A DNA stretch of 5,997 nt from CALGLS01 sp964508085 (GTDB taxonomy: Bacteria > Bacteroidota > Bacteroidia > Chitinophagales > Saprospiraceae). The position numbers and the translations under genes were made by a program. Below are positions 1 to 5,997 of the stretch, in pieces; position 1 is the first letter of the stretch, and each line of letters starts with the position of its first letter. Location of the stretch: NCBI GenBank assembly GCA_964508085.1, contig CAZDTI010000507.1, positions 1 to 5,997 on the forward strand, read 5' to 3'. The notes below the pieces were generated by a model that was given only the letters and a program-made list of their open reading frames with translations, searched no databases and was not told where the DNA came from.

Positions 1-67
1 ACATAATAACAACTAATTTTTATGTCCATGACCTTGCCATATAGCCGCTTAAGTTACCTAATTTTCC
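1..67. other. Downstream intergenic stretch, no feature seen
   Basis: Sixty-seven AT-rich bases follow the stop codon of the large gene. I see no strong GC stem followed by a U-run on the coding strand, only short palindromes such as CTTAAG, and no credible start of another gene. A terminator may lie beyond the window. Confidence 0.5.
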
Positions 68-3000
68 TTATTCAAAACTCAAAACCACCAGTTCTTTAAC
101 AACCACCTTTCCATCTACCTCTCCCCAAAGCAGATAAGTTCCAGCAGGAAGATCAGCTACTTCAAAGATTACTTTTCCATCCAGAACATTAGTCGCTCTC
201 CATTCCCGTACAGACTGACCAAGCAAAGTAGATAAACTAAGTTTTACATTAGCAGACTTTATCAACTCTATATGAATCTGTAATAAATCATTTACTGGGT
301 TTGGAAAATAATGCAGGCTTCCTAATTGGTTAATATTAACCGTTGCATCACTGAGAATAGTTATCGTATCCACAAAGACCTCGCTAGTAATCATGCACTC
401 ATTAGCATCTGTAATAGTGATGTTATAAAATCCGGCTCCTAAGTCTATAGCAACCGAATCTGTCTGAGATCCCGTATTCGGGTCCCATGCAAAATCATAA
501 GGCCATGTCCCCCCTTCAACGGCTGGTGCAGCCGTACCATCTCCCATATTGTTCGTGTCCGGCGTACTCATCATGGTAACGACTAAAGTATTCTCAGGTT
601 CTTCTATCAGAAAAGGCCCTGCTTCTGTTACACATCCATTGTCATCTGAAACTGTGCAATAGTAAACTCCGGAAGCCAGATTATTCAGATCAGCGGTAAT
701 AGCATCATTATTCCACAGGTAGTAATATGGACTAGTTCCACCTTGTACTAAAATATCAATAGCTCCATCTAGCCCTTCGCAATTTTCATTATTCAAAACT
801 AGACTACTGTCATTAACAATCATTAATGCTTGATCGGGTCCAGCAATTTCATAAATAGGCGTTACATAAACGCAATCGTTCTGATCAGTAATCGTACATT
901 GATATAATCCAGCTACTAAATTATCCAGTGCAGGCTCACTCGCTCCTGTGCTCCAAATTAAGTTATAATCACCAGTACCTCCTGATGGGGATATGGAGAG
1001 AGACGCATTGGAATCACCATAACAATCGACCTCCGTAGATCCTGTAATTTCTCCCTGCACAGAGGAACTAGGGCCTTCAACAATGATTGGCTGGTTTGAT
1101 ATAGTTGTACATCCATTTTGATCTGTAATGGTCATGAAATACCCTCCCGAAGGCAGTTGATCTATATAAACAGAATCTGCACCATGACTCCAATCTATAA
1201 TATAAGGTGCCACTCCTCCACTTACGTTTATCATAATTGTCCCTTCCTCATCACCGAGGCATAAATTATCTACCACATTATTGACAAAATAGTTTATTGA
1301 TGTCTGTGGTGTAATATCCGTAATTTCAGATACCCCAACACAACCATAATTATCAGTTACCGTAACACTATAAGCCCCTCCACCTAAATCTTGATTTAAA
1401 CTATCCGTAATTCCATTACTCCAATTGTATTGAAAGGGAGCATTTCCGCCCATAATTTCAACGGCCAGACTAGCATCTTGCATATTGAAACAAGATATTT
1501 CAGCATCGACCAATATATTCACTTCTAATGTATCTACTAATTGAGTCACTGTCAATCCAGAACGTAACAAGATACACCCATTTGCGTCTGTTGTCGTCAA
1601 GCCATATTCCCCGGCCGGCAGGTCTTCTAGTGTCGCCAAGGTATCTCCAGTGTTCCAATTAAAAGAATATGGAGCTGTACCTCCAAGTATTTCAACCATA
1701 ATATTTCCAATAGAATCTGTACAACCAACACCTGTGCTTTGATAATCTAAATAGAGATTACTAGGTTCTGTCAAATTTATTTCTTCCGTTGATGTAGCGC
1801 AGCCATTTTGATCTAAGACCGTAAGCAAATAGGTTCCTGCAGCGGCCCCACTCAAATCTTCTTCTTGCAATCCATTGTTCCAACTATAGGTAAATGGCCC
1901 TGTTCCTCCACTGACTGCTACATCGATATTTCCATTAAAAAAACCATTACAAGTTGGTGACTCGATTGATGCGATATTTACTTTCAAGCTGTCTGGTTCT
2001 GCTATTATAATTTGTTCGGAGTAAAAAGTACATCCATTGTTTGCAGTAATTCGAGCTTGATAACTTCCAGAGGAAGCATCTTCTAGAAAAGACGTAGTAG
2101 AACCATCATTCCACAAATAAGTATAAGGCGTTCCAGCAGTTGGAACGTTAAGGTAAATAGAGCCATCCGTTTGTCCGGCACAAGAAATGTCAGAATGCTC
2201 GATTACTGTAGCAGCCAGTGGCTCCAATGCAACTAACTCTAACAAGGGAGATATTTTTGTACAACCATTGTTATCTGTTACCAATAACTGATACATTCCT
2301 GCTGATAAATTTTCAATATCGTCCGTTTGTTGCCCCGTATTCCATTCAAAAGTATAAGGCGTTGTTCCACCCAAAACTTGTACACTAATGGAACCATCTC
2401 CAACGCCTTGACAAGATTCTTCCTGAAGAAATACGAAACCAAAGAAAAGGACTTCTGGTGCGACTAGTTCGTAGGTTTCCGTCACAACTGAACAGCCCTG
2501 AGCATCCGTAACCGTTAGTGTATATTCTCCTTCCGGCAAGTCCGAGAGGTTTTCTGTATTTTCATTGTTAGACCATTCATAGGTATAAGGAGCTGTGCCT
2601 CCCGTTACGCTCAATTCAATTTCCCCATTTTCAATTTCATTACAATCCGGTGGTTTAAGCAAATCTAAAGAGACAATCAATTCTTCCGGCGATTCGACTG
2701 TTACCTCATCTCCTATGGTTGTACAACCATTAAAATCTGTAATTGTCGGTTGGTAAACCCCTGCTGACAAATTTGAGATTGTACTACTAAGCAAACCATT
2801 AGACCATTGAAAGAAATAGGGTGGAGTTCCTCCAGAGGCTATAAATTCAATAATTCCATCGTTTCCATTAAAACAACTGACGGCTGTTACATTATTCAAA
2901 TTGCTTTCTAAAATAGTTGGTGCTGAGATGCTAATCAATGGGCTTACCGTTGTACAATTATTAGCATCTGAAATCGTCAGCTGATACGTCCCTACAGCTA

Positions 3001-5977
3001 AACCTGAAAGGTCTTCCGTATCTTCGTTATTAGACCATTCATAACTATAAGGTGGTACACCTCCAGAGTTATTTATATCTATGGCACCATCAACTCCACT
3101 AGCACAAGAGACCTCCTGGATGGCAGCTATAACGGTTTCTTGTATTTCAGGAGATCCTATTTCTAAATCATTTAATATCGTTTCACAGATTCCATCAACA
3201 ATAGTTACGGAATAAACTCCTGCTGGAACATTTTGTAAGTCTTCTGTTATCCAACCATTGCTCCAGCTATAACTTGGTATTCCTCCTGATACTTCTATAT
3301 CGATACTTCCATCCTCACTACCAAAACAAGTCACAGGGGATATATTTATAACGGTATCCACAACTACTCCTGGACCATTGACTATTAGATTCGGAATAAA
3401 CACTTGACAACCTTCTCCACTTCCATCTGAAATCGTGACCCTATAGGACCCCTGTATCAATCCTGATATTGTAAAACTGCCTGCTACATCGTTTTCTACA
3501 CCTGTTATTGGCCCTGACCACTCATAGGTAAAAGGCGCTAAACCATCTATTGGAATGAGCGAAATGGCGCCATCATTCCCGTCACAAAAGCTTACAGGAG
3601 TAATGGCCTCAATTCCAACCGCACTGATACTAGGCAAGGTATTTATAATCACACTATCTGTATCCACGCAATTGTTTTCATCTCTCACTTCTAAAATATA
3701 TGTAAAAGGCCCTGCTGGACTGCTAGGGAAAATGGTTCGATCTGGAGATGTCGTTCCGTCCTCCCAAAGATAAGTGACCTGCCCTGTTCCAGTTCCTCCT
3801 TCAGTCCCGCTGAGCATACCTAACTCGTTTGCACAAATATTAAGGTTGTTATTTGAAGCAGCTATCACTGTCGTAGGATTATTGTTAACGACGATAGAAA
3901 CGGCTAATTCTTCTGTACAACCGTTTATCGTTGCTGCTTGTAAATAGAATACCGCATCTGCTTGTGGAGAAACAATTGCGTTAGACAGTTCATTTGCAGT
4001 AGTAGCTGGAGATGCACTGTGATAGGTAATCGTATTCACATTGTTATTTGCATCTATAATATTTAAATTTTCCAAATCAAAACCGTCTCCCAAACAAATC
4101 ACCGGTTGGTCATTGGTTCCAATCATTGGCCCCGGATCAACAGTAATCGTTATCATTTTTCGCGGGGAGGTACAAATATTCACCACCGAATCTTGCACCC
4201 AGTAATTTGTTGTTTCTGTTAATATCGGTGTTTCAACATTGTTGCCAATAAATAAAACATTGCCATCCATATCCGACCAATACAAATCACCTGTAGTTGA
4301 TCCATTTACCGAAAGGTTCGCTGTGGTTCCAATACAGATGGTTTGGTCAACAGCAATGGGTAGAGGTAAAGTTTGTAAAAAACTTCCATCACAATTTTCA
4401 TCAATATTATTACAGGGAATTTCAGTAGCTGCTGGAGAGATCGAAGCAGTCGTATCGTCACAATCATCGGTGTTACTAACATAGCCAGAAGGAACCAGCT
4501 GTGTACAAACAGTAATTGGATTATTTATATCTCCGAAAGAATCATTATCCAGATCGGCATAGAAAGTCGTCCCTCCTCCATTTGCAACGGTCGCTCCATA
4601 AAAAGAAATTTCATCTATAGCCATATCTCCTTTTATCCCATTTCCGCCGATGGCCACGAATCGAAACTTTGTCAATAGGCCATTATAAGCAGAGAGGTCG
4701 ATATAGGTTCGCTCCCACTCATCTCCCTGATTGCCAACGATGTTCCAAATCAACAACCAAGTGGCACCACCATTAGTACTTACTTCTAGTTGTAATTCAT
4801 TAATGTGTGTTCCAAACAGATGATAAAAAAACGAAAGGTGGCAAGTCCCAACAGATGCATCAACTTCTAAACAGGTAGATTCCAAAATTGCTTTATTCCC
4901 ATTTCGACAAGCTGACCCTGATGCTTCGGTGTAGATGTATTGTCCTCCTTCACTCACATCATCAGAAGGGCCGGTGTTTGCTGAACCCGTTCCTCCTCCA
5001 TCTATTAACCAATCGAAATCATCTTCAGGGCTATTGAACCAAGTTCCAGAAATATTGCAGATGCTACCACAAGTTGAAGCACAACTCGCTAGGCTGTCAA
5101 AATCTTCTAACAAGGTTGTTGGAGCAGTGTTGCAATTCGTAGTAATGGTCAGCGGACAGCTATTGTCGGAGTGGCCTCCATTGTTACACTCCTCTCTGAT
5201 ATAAATGTCATAGGTTGTCAAATCTTCCAAGTCGGATATCAAATAAGGGAGTGTTACAGGGCAAGGAATTGTAATCAGGGTTCCTTCATTGGCTAAGGCC
5301 CCCTCCCCCGGAACAAAACCAACTGGGCCATACTCTAACAAGGTATTTACACAAGGCCCTCCTGTTTCCCACACTACCGAAACGCTATTATCCAACAATG
5401 TTTCTACAGTTACGACAGCTGGAGGAGGACAAGACATTTCTTTGAAAATCAATTCTGCGAAAGACAAATACCCTGCATCACTAGCTGCATCATCACAAAT
5501 CTGAAGTATCCAAGATCCATTAGGGTTTGAGTTATCATTAAAAATTGCAAAATCTTCTTCTGGAATATAGGTTCCAATGAAAGGTGCTATTCCATTTTCA
5601 ATACCTTCACAGGCGTTCATCATGAAGCTGGTGTAGTTAGAACAGGTATTATCAGAAGGATCACCATAGTGATCTGCTCCTCCTCCGTTATCAGTTGACA
5701 AATTTATGCTGAGGCCTGAAGGAGCAATTAGTTTGATGTCCAAATCATTGTCCCAGGTATGTGAAATAATAAAACGAACTTCCTGAAGGATGACATCAGT
5801 CCCGAGCTGAGTTCCACCAATACCTGTAACTGCAATGGGAAAATTGCTAGATGCAGTGCAACTGTTATCTAGAATCGGGGCATTAGTTCCGCAAGGAATA
5901 CCTTGCGCAAGAGAGCATACGGGCAGGGTTGCCCATCCTAGGAATAGGAAGGCACAAAGCGAGAGATAGCACTTCAT
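68..5977 (-). CDS. Giant T9SS-secreted SprB-repeat surface protein (adhesin-like)
   Basis: Uninterrupted 1,969-residue reading frame from ATG (5977-5975) to TAA (70-68). The start is supported by an immediate Sec signal peptide. Order of parts: signal peptide 1-24, P/Homo B domain 27-180, FN3-like 182-282, MAM-like 288-461, MopE-type Asp-rich motif 471-532, three Ig/PKD-like domains 535-782, fourteen SprB-type repeats 786-1872, T9SS type A sorting domain 1885-1969. All recognisable parts are secreted beta-sandwich or calcium-binding modules, and no protease, glycosidase or other catalytic motif is visible. SprB of Flavobacterium johnsoniae is the mobile gliding adhesin with repeats of this family, but it is several times longer and lacks this N-terminal set as far as I know, so orthology is not claimed and no symbol is given. 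Likely role (inference): surface adhesin or ligand-binding stalk exported by the T9SS. No frameshift or internal stop is present. The class is secure; the exact function is unknown. Confidence 0.95.
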   Translation of the reverse strand: MKCYLSLCAFLFLGWATLPVCSLAQGIPCGTNAPILDNSCTASSNFPIAVTGIGGTQLGTDVILQEVRFIISHTWDNDLDIKLIAPSGLSINLSTDNGGGADHYGDPSDNTCSNYTSFMMNACEGIENGIAPFIGTYIPEEDFAIFNDNSNPNGSWILQICDDAASDAGYLSFAELIFKEMSCPPPAVVTVETLLDNSVSVVWETGGPCVNTLLEYGPVGFVPGEGALANEGTLITIPCPVTLPYLISDLEDLTTYDIYIREECNNGGHSDNSCPLTITTNCNTAPTTLLEDFDSLASCASTCGSICNISGTWFNSPEDDFDWLIDGGGTGSANTGPSDDVSEGGQYIYTEASGSACRNGNKAILESTCLEVDASVGTCHLSFFYHLFGTHINELQLEVSTNGGATWLLIWNIVGNQGDEWERTYIDLSAYNGLLTKFRFVAIGGNGIKGDMAIDEISFYGATVANGGGTTFYADLDNDSFGDINNPITVCTQLVPSGYVSNTDDCDDTTASISPAATEIPCNNIDENCDGSFLQTLPLPIAVDQTICIGTTANLSVNGSTTGDLYWSDMDGNVLFIGNNVETPILTETTNYWVQDSVVNICTSPRKMITITVDPGPMIGTNDQPVICLGDGFDLENLNIIDANNNVNTITYHSASPATTANELSNAIVSPQADAVFYLQAATINGCTEELAVSIVVNNNPTTVIAASNNNLNICANELGMLSGTEGGTGTGQVTYLWEDGTTSPDRTIFPSSPAGPFTYILEVRDENNCVDTDSVIINTLPSISAVGIEAITPVSFCDGNDGAISLIPIDGLAPFTYEWSGPITGVENDVAGSFTISGLIQGSYRVTISDGSGEGCQVFIPNLIVNGPGVVVDTVINISPVTCFGSEDGSIDIEVSGGIPSYSWSNGWITEDLQNVPAGVYSVTIVDGICETILNDLEIGSPEIQETVIAAIQEVSCASGVDGAIDINNSGGVPPYSYEWSNNEDTEDLSGLAVGTYQLTISDANNCTTVSPLISISAPTILESNLNNVTAVSCFNGNDGIIEFIASGGTPPYFFQWSNGLLSSTISNLSAGVYQPTITDFNGCTTIGDEVTVESPEELIVSLDLLKPPDCNEIENGEIELSVTGGTAPYTYEWSNNENTENLSDLPEGEYTLTVTDAQGCSVVTETYELVAPEVLFFGFVFLQEESCQGVGDGSISVQVLGGTTPYTFEWNTGQQTDDIENLSAGMYQLLVTDNNGCTKISPLLELVALEPLAATVIEHSDISCAGQTDGSIYLNVPTAGTPYTYLWNDGSTTSFLEDASSGSYQARITANNGCTFYSEQIIIAEPDSLKVNIASIESPTCNGFFNGNIDVAVSGGTGPFTYSWNNGLQEEDLSGAAAGTYLLTVLDQNGCATSTEEINLTEPSNLYLDYQSTGVGCTDSIGNIMVEILGGTAPYSFNWNTGDTLATLEDLPAGEYGLTTTDANGCILLRSGLTVTQLVDTLEVNILVDAEISCFNMQDASLAVEIMGGNAPFQYNWSNGITDSLNQDLGGGAYSVTVTDNYGCVGVSEITDITPQTSINYFVNNVVDNLCLGDEEGTIMINVSGGVAPYIIDWSHGADSVYIDQLPSGGYFMTITDQNGCTTISNQPIIVEGPSSSVQGEITGSTEVDCYGDSNASLSISPSGGTGDYNLIWSTGASEPALDNLVAGLYQCTITDQNDCVYVTPIYEIAGPDQALMIVNDSSLVLNNENCEGLDGAIDILVQGGTSPYYYLWNNDAITADLNNLASGVYYCTVSDDNGCVTEAGPFLIEEPENTLVVTMMSTPDTNNMGDGTAAPAVEGGTWPYDFAWDPNTGSQTDSVAIDLGAGFYNITITDANECMITSEVFVDTITILSDATVNINQLGSLHYFPNPVNDLLQIHIELIKSANVKLSLSTLLGQSVREWRATNVLDGKVIFEVADLPAGTYLLWGEVDGKVVVKELVVLSFE
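71..325 (-). other. T9SS type A sorting domain (residues about 1885-1969)
   Basis: The C-terminal 85 residues carry the type A signature (TIGR04183-like): H-Y-F-P-N-P-V-N-D-L-L-Q-I at 1889-1901, a V-K-L-S-L-S strand at 1911-1916 with L-L-G-Q at 1918-1921, D-L-P-A-G-T-Y-L-L at 1942-1950, and a final V-D-G-K-V-V-V-K-E-L-V-V at 1954-1965. This domain routes Sec-exported cargo through the outer-membrane type IX translocon and is usually removed, with cargo attached to the surface or released. It holds seven Lys/Arg (1907, 1912, 1924, 1927, 1935, 1957, 1961), against six in the whole 1,087-residue repeat array before it. Confidence 0.93.
362..3622 (-). repeat. Array of 14 SprB-type repeats (residues 786-1872)
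   Basis: Fourteen tandem protein repeats of about 74-85 residues. By residue: R1 786-870, R2 871-944, R3 945-1021, R4 1022-1099, R5 1100-1176, R6 1177-1253, R7 1254-1330, R8 1331-1407, R9 1408-1483, R10 1484-1560, R11 1561-1638, R12 1639-1716, R13 1717-1796, R14 1797-1872. The core pattern runs: Cys, five residues on D-G-S-I, then S-G-G-T-x-P-Y-x-Y-x-W-S-N-G, D-L-x-x-L-x-A-G-x-Y, T-I-T-D-x-N-G-C-T, ending in a strand plus E-P or similar. This matches SprB repeats of T9SS-exported gliding adhesins. From R3 to R13 the Cys-Cys distance is 49-50 residues and the Cys-Trp distance is 22-23. R1 is longer (59 between Cys), R2 shorter (47), and R14 lacks the first Cys. The repeats are clear in protein but diverged in DNA, so this is an old array. 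Likely an extended, disulfide-pinned stalk. Confidence 0.92.
3632..3880 (-). other. PKD/Ig-like domain 3, residues about 700-782
   Basis: Begins after a short Asn/Pro/Thr linker. It shows Cys715, G-T-G-T-G-Q-V-T-Y-L-W-E-D with core Trp738, F-T-Y-I-L-E-V-R-D (758-766), then N-N-C-V-D-T-D-S-V with Cys770 and a closing strand. The Y-x-W-x-D-G and Y-x-L-x-V-x-D elements are PKD-like and foreshadow the SprB repeats that follow. It is probably a structural module. Confidence 0.6.
3881..4135 (-). other. Ig-like domain 2, residues about 615-699
   Basis: Continues the string of beta-sandwich spacers: Cys628 near the start (V-I-C-L-G-D-G), Y-H-S-A-S at 652-656, a late F-Y-L-Q-A-A-T strand (677-683), then N-G-C-T-E-E with Cys687 and the closing strand V-S-I-V-V-N. 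The two Cys are placed as in the flanking Ig-like domains, suggesting one intradomain disulfide. It lacks the central Trp of its neighbours, so it is the most diverged of the three. Confidence 0.55.
4136..4375 (-). other. Ig-like domain 1 (CHU_C-associated type), residues about 535-614
   Basis: A strand-rich segment with Cys548, the core Trp567 in L-Y-W-S-D, and the late block T-E-T-T-N-Y-W-V (587-594) followed by Cys602 and a final I-T-I-T-V strand. This Cys-Trp-(Tyr-Trp-Val)-Cys layout is typical of Ig-like domains associated with C-terminal sorting domains in Bacteroidota. It is probably a structural spacer. Family assignment is by pattern only. Confidence 0.6.
4382..4567 (-). other. MopE-type putative metal-binding motif, residues 471-532
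   Basis: Matches the pattern of the putative metal-binding motif family PF11617. It begins F-Y-A-D-L-D-N-D-S-F-G-D (472-483), an EF-hand-like loop with acidic residues Asp475, Asp477, Asp479 and Asp483. It continues through C-T at 491-492 and P-S-G-Y-V at 496-500 to D-D-C-D-D (504-508), and closes with C-N-N-I-D-E-N-C-D-G (522-531). The Asp ladder suggests calcium binding, and Cys491/506/522/529 could pair. It lies between the N-terminal globular domains and the Ig/repeat stalk, where calcium could make the hinge rigid (inference). Confidence 0.85.
4595..5116 (-). other. MAM-like jelly-roll domain, residues about 288-461
   Basis: The segment shows the MAM order of motifs: D-F-D-W at 320-323, T-G-P-S-D-D at 335-340, G-Q-Y-I-Y-T-E at 345-351, a Cys-bearing strand at 369, C-H-L-S-F-F-Y-H-L-F-G at 379-389, L-Q-L-E-V-S at 395-400, then W-L-L-I-W and Q-G-D-E-W-E-R near 407-423, K-F-R-F-V-A at 437-442 and G-D-M-A-I-D-E-I at 450-457. 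MAM domains are extracellular beta-sandwich modules involved in adhesion and binding, and in bacteria they often sit next to FN3 domains on secreted proteins. The ligand cannot be read from sequence. Confidence 0.82.
5132..5434 (-). other. Fibronectin type III-like domain, residues about 182-282
   Basis: Opens with a Pro-rich C-P-P-P, followed by a strand of the form S-V-x-V-x-W-E-T (198-205), then L-E-Y-G-P (214-218), and the F-G strand signature L-x-D-L-x-x-x-T-x-Y-D-I-Y-I-R (248-261), all typical of FN3 modules between domains of Bacteroidota secreted proteins. Four or five Cys (183, 209, 239, 264, 274) suggest disulfide stabilisation. It probably acts as a spacer between the P-domain and the MAM-like domain. 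The boundaries are approximate. Confidence 0.72.
5438..5899 (-). other. P/Homo B (proprotein convertase P) domain, residues about 27-180
   Basis: The segment has the P-domain pattern (PF01483-like): the block I-S-H-T-W-D-N-D-L-D at 71-80, then I-K-L-I-A-P-S-G at 81-88, a Gly-rich turn at 98-100, and the closing block N-G-S-W-I-L-Q-I-C-D-D at 153-163 leading into D-A-G-Y-L-S-F-A-E-L-I-F at 167-178. In kexin/furin and many bacterial S8 proteases this beta-sandwich follows the catalytic domain and helps it fold. Here it stands at the mature N-terminus with no protease attached, so a binding or structural role is more likely (inference). Cys112, Cys123 and Cys161 could form disulfides. Confidence 0.85.
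5906..5977 (-). other. Sec signal peptide (residues 1-24)
   Basis: Residues 1-24 have a single Lys at position 2, a hydrophobic core rich in Leu, Phe, Ala and Trp (about 5-20) and an S-L-A motif followed by Gln25, giving a plausible signal peptidase I cut after Ala24. Cys21 is preceded by Leu-Pro-Val. Val at the -1 position does not fit a lipobox, so a lipoprotein is unlikely. A Sec signal is expected for a T9SS cargo, which crosses the inner membrane by Sec first. Confidence 0.88.
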
Positions 5978-5997
5978 ATCGGTTTTTGATACAATTT
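5978..5997 (-). promoter_or_regulatory. 20-base leader, no Shine-Dalgarno
   Basis: Only 20 bases upstream of the ATG are in the window. Read on the coding strand they are AT-rich with an A-run just before the start and contain no GGAGG-like element. Weak or absent Shine-Dalgarno sequences and A-rich leaders are common in Bacteroidota. No promoter can be called. Confidence 0.45.

Noticed and set aside
1..67. Rho-independent terminator after the stop codon
   Set aside because: Only weak short palindromes and no GC-rich stem followed by a U-run on the coding strand.
22..99. Short plus-strand frame of 25 codons running into the 3' end of the large gene
   Set aside because: Too short, overlaps the sorting-domain coding sequence, and has no ribosome-binding site.
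362..3622. Possible CRISPR array or DNA tandem repeat
   Set aside because: The periodicity of about 230 bases is a protein-level repeat inside one open frame. There are no short identical direct repeats separated by unique spacers.
3555..3773. Plus-strand open frame of 72 codons
   Set aside because: Lies fully antisense to the large gene within R1 and Ig-like domain 3. It has no domain-like composition or separate leader and is best read as a shadow frame.
4239..4484. Plus-strand open frame of 81 codons
   Set aside because: Antisense to the MopE motif and first Ig-like domain, with no recognisable protein features; a shadow of the real gene.
4935..5204. Plus-strand open frame of 89 codons
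   Set aside because: Antisense to the MAM and FN3 domains. Its Pro/Ser/Gln-rich translation follows from the reverse complement of Gly/Asp-rich coding sequence.
5289..5504. Plus-strand open frame of 71 codons
   Set aside because: Antisense to the FN3 and P-domain coding sequence, with no supporting signal.
5906..5977. Lipoprotein signal at Cys21
   Set aside because: Residues before the Cys are Leu-Pro-Val; a lipobox needs Gly, Ala or Ser just before the Cys. Cleavage after Ala24 by signal peptidase I fits better.

Overview
The window is almost entirely one intact minus-strand gene (5977 down to 68) encoding a 1,969-residue secreted, modular, all-beta cell-surface protein. I see no second gene, RNA gene, mobile element or CRISPR array. 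The protein carries SprB-type repeats (PF13573-like), a MopE-type metal-binding motif and a C-terminal type IX secretion system (T9SS) type A sorting domain. Together these point to a Bacteroidota genome. The style of the protein (P-domain, MAM, MopE motif and long SprB arrays, with moderately AT-rich DNA) resembles large surface proteins of Saprospiria/Lewinella-like or Flavobacteriia-like environmental members, but the lower taxonomy is inference.

Layout in protein order (right to left on the + strand): Sec signal peptide (residues 1-24); P/Homo B domain (about 27-180); FN3-like domain (about 182-282); MAM-like jelly roll (about 288-461); MopE-type Asp-rich motif (471-532); three Ig/PKD-like domains (about 535-782); fourteen SprB-type repeats (786-1872); T9SS sorting domain (about 1885-1969). 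Only 20 bases of leader and 67 bases past the stop codon are visible, so operon context, promoter and terminator cannot be judged.

Working model (inference): the signal peptide takes the protein to the periplasm, the C-terminal domain directs it through the T9SS to the cell surface or medium, and the repeat array acts as a stalk presenting the N-terminal binding-type domains. No catalytic domain is visible, so adhesion, gliding or ligand binding is more likely than enzymatic activity.

Points worth a second look are a 434-residue stretch with no Lys or Arg, a nearly invariant Cys-Trp-Cys register across the repeats that breaks in a patterned way in the last three, a P-domain without a protease, and DNA-level traces of repeat duplication. 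I found no convincing evidence of a wholly new type of system. This is a recognisable class of protein with some unusual details.
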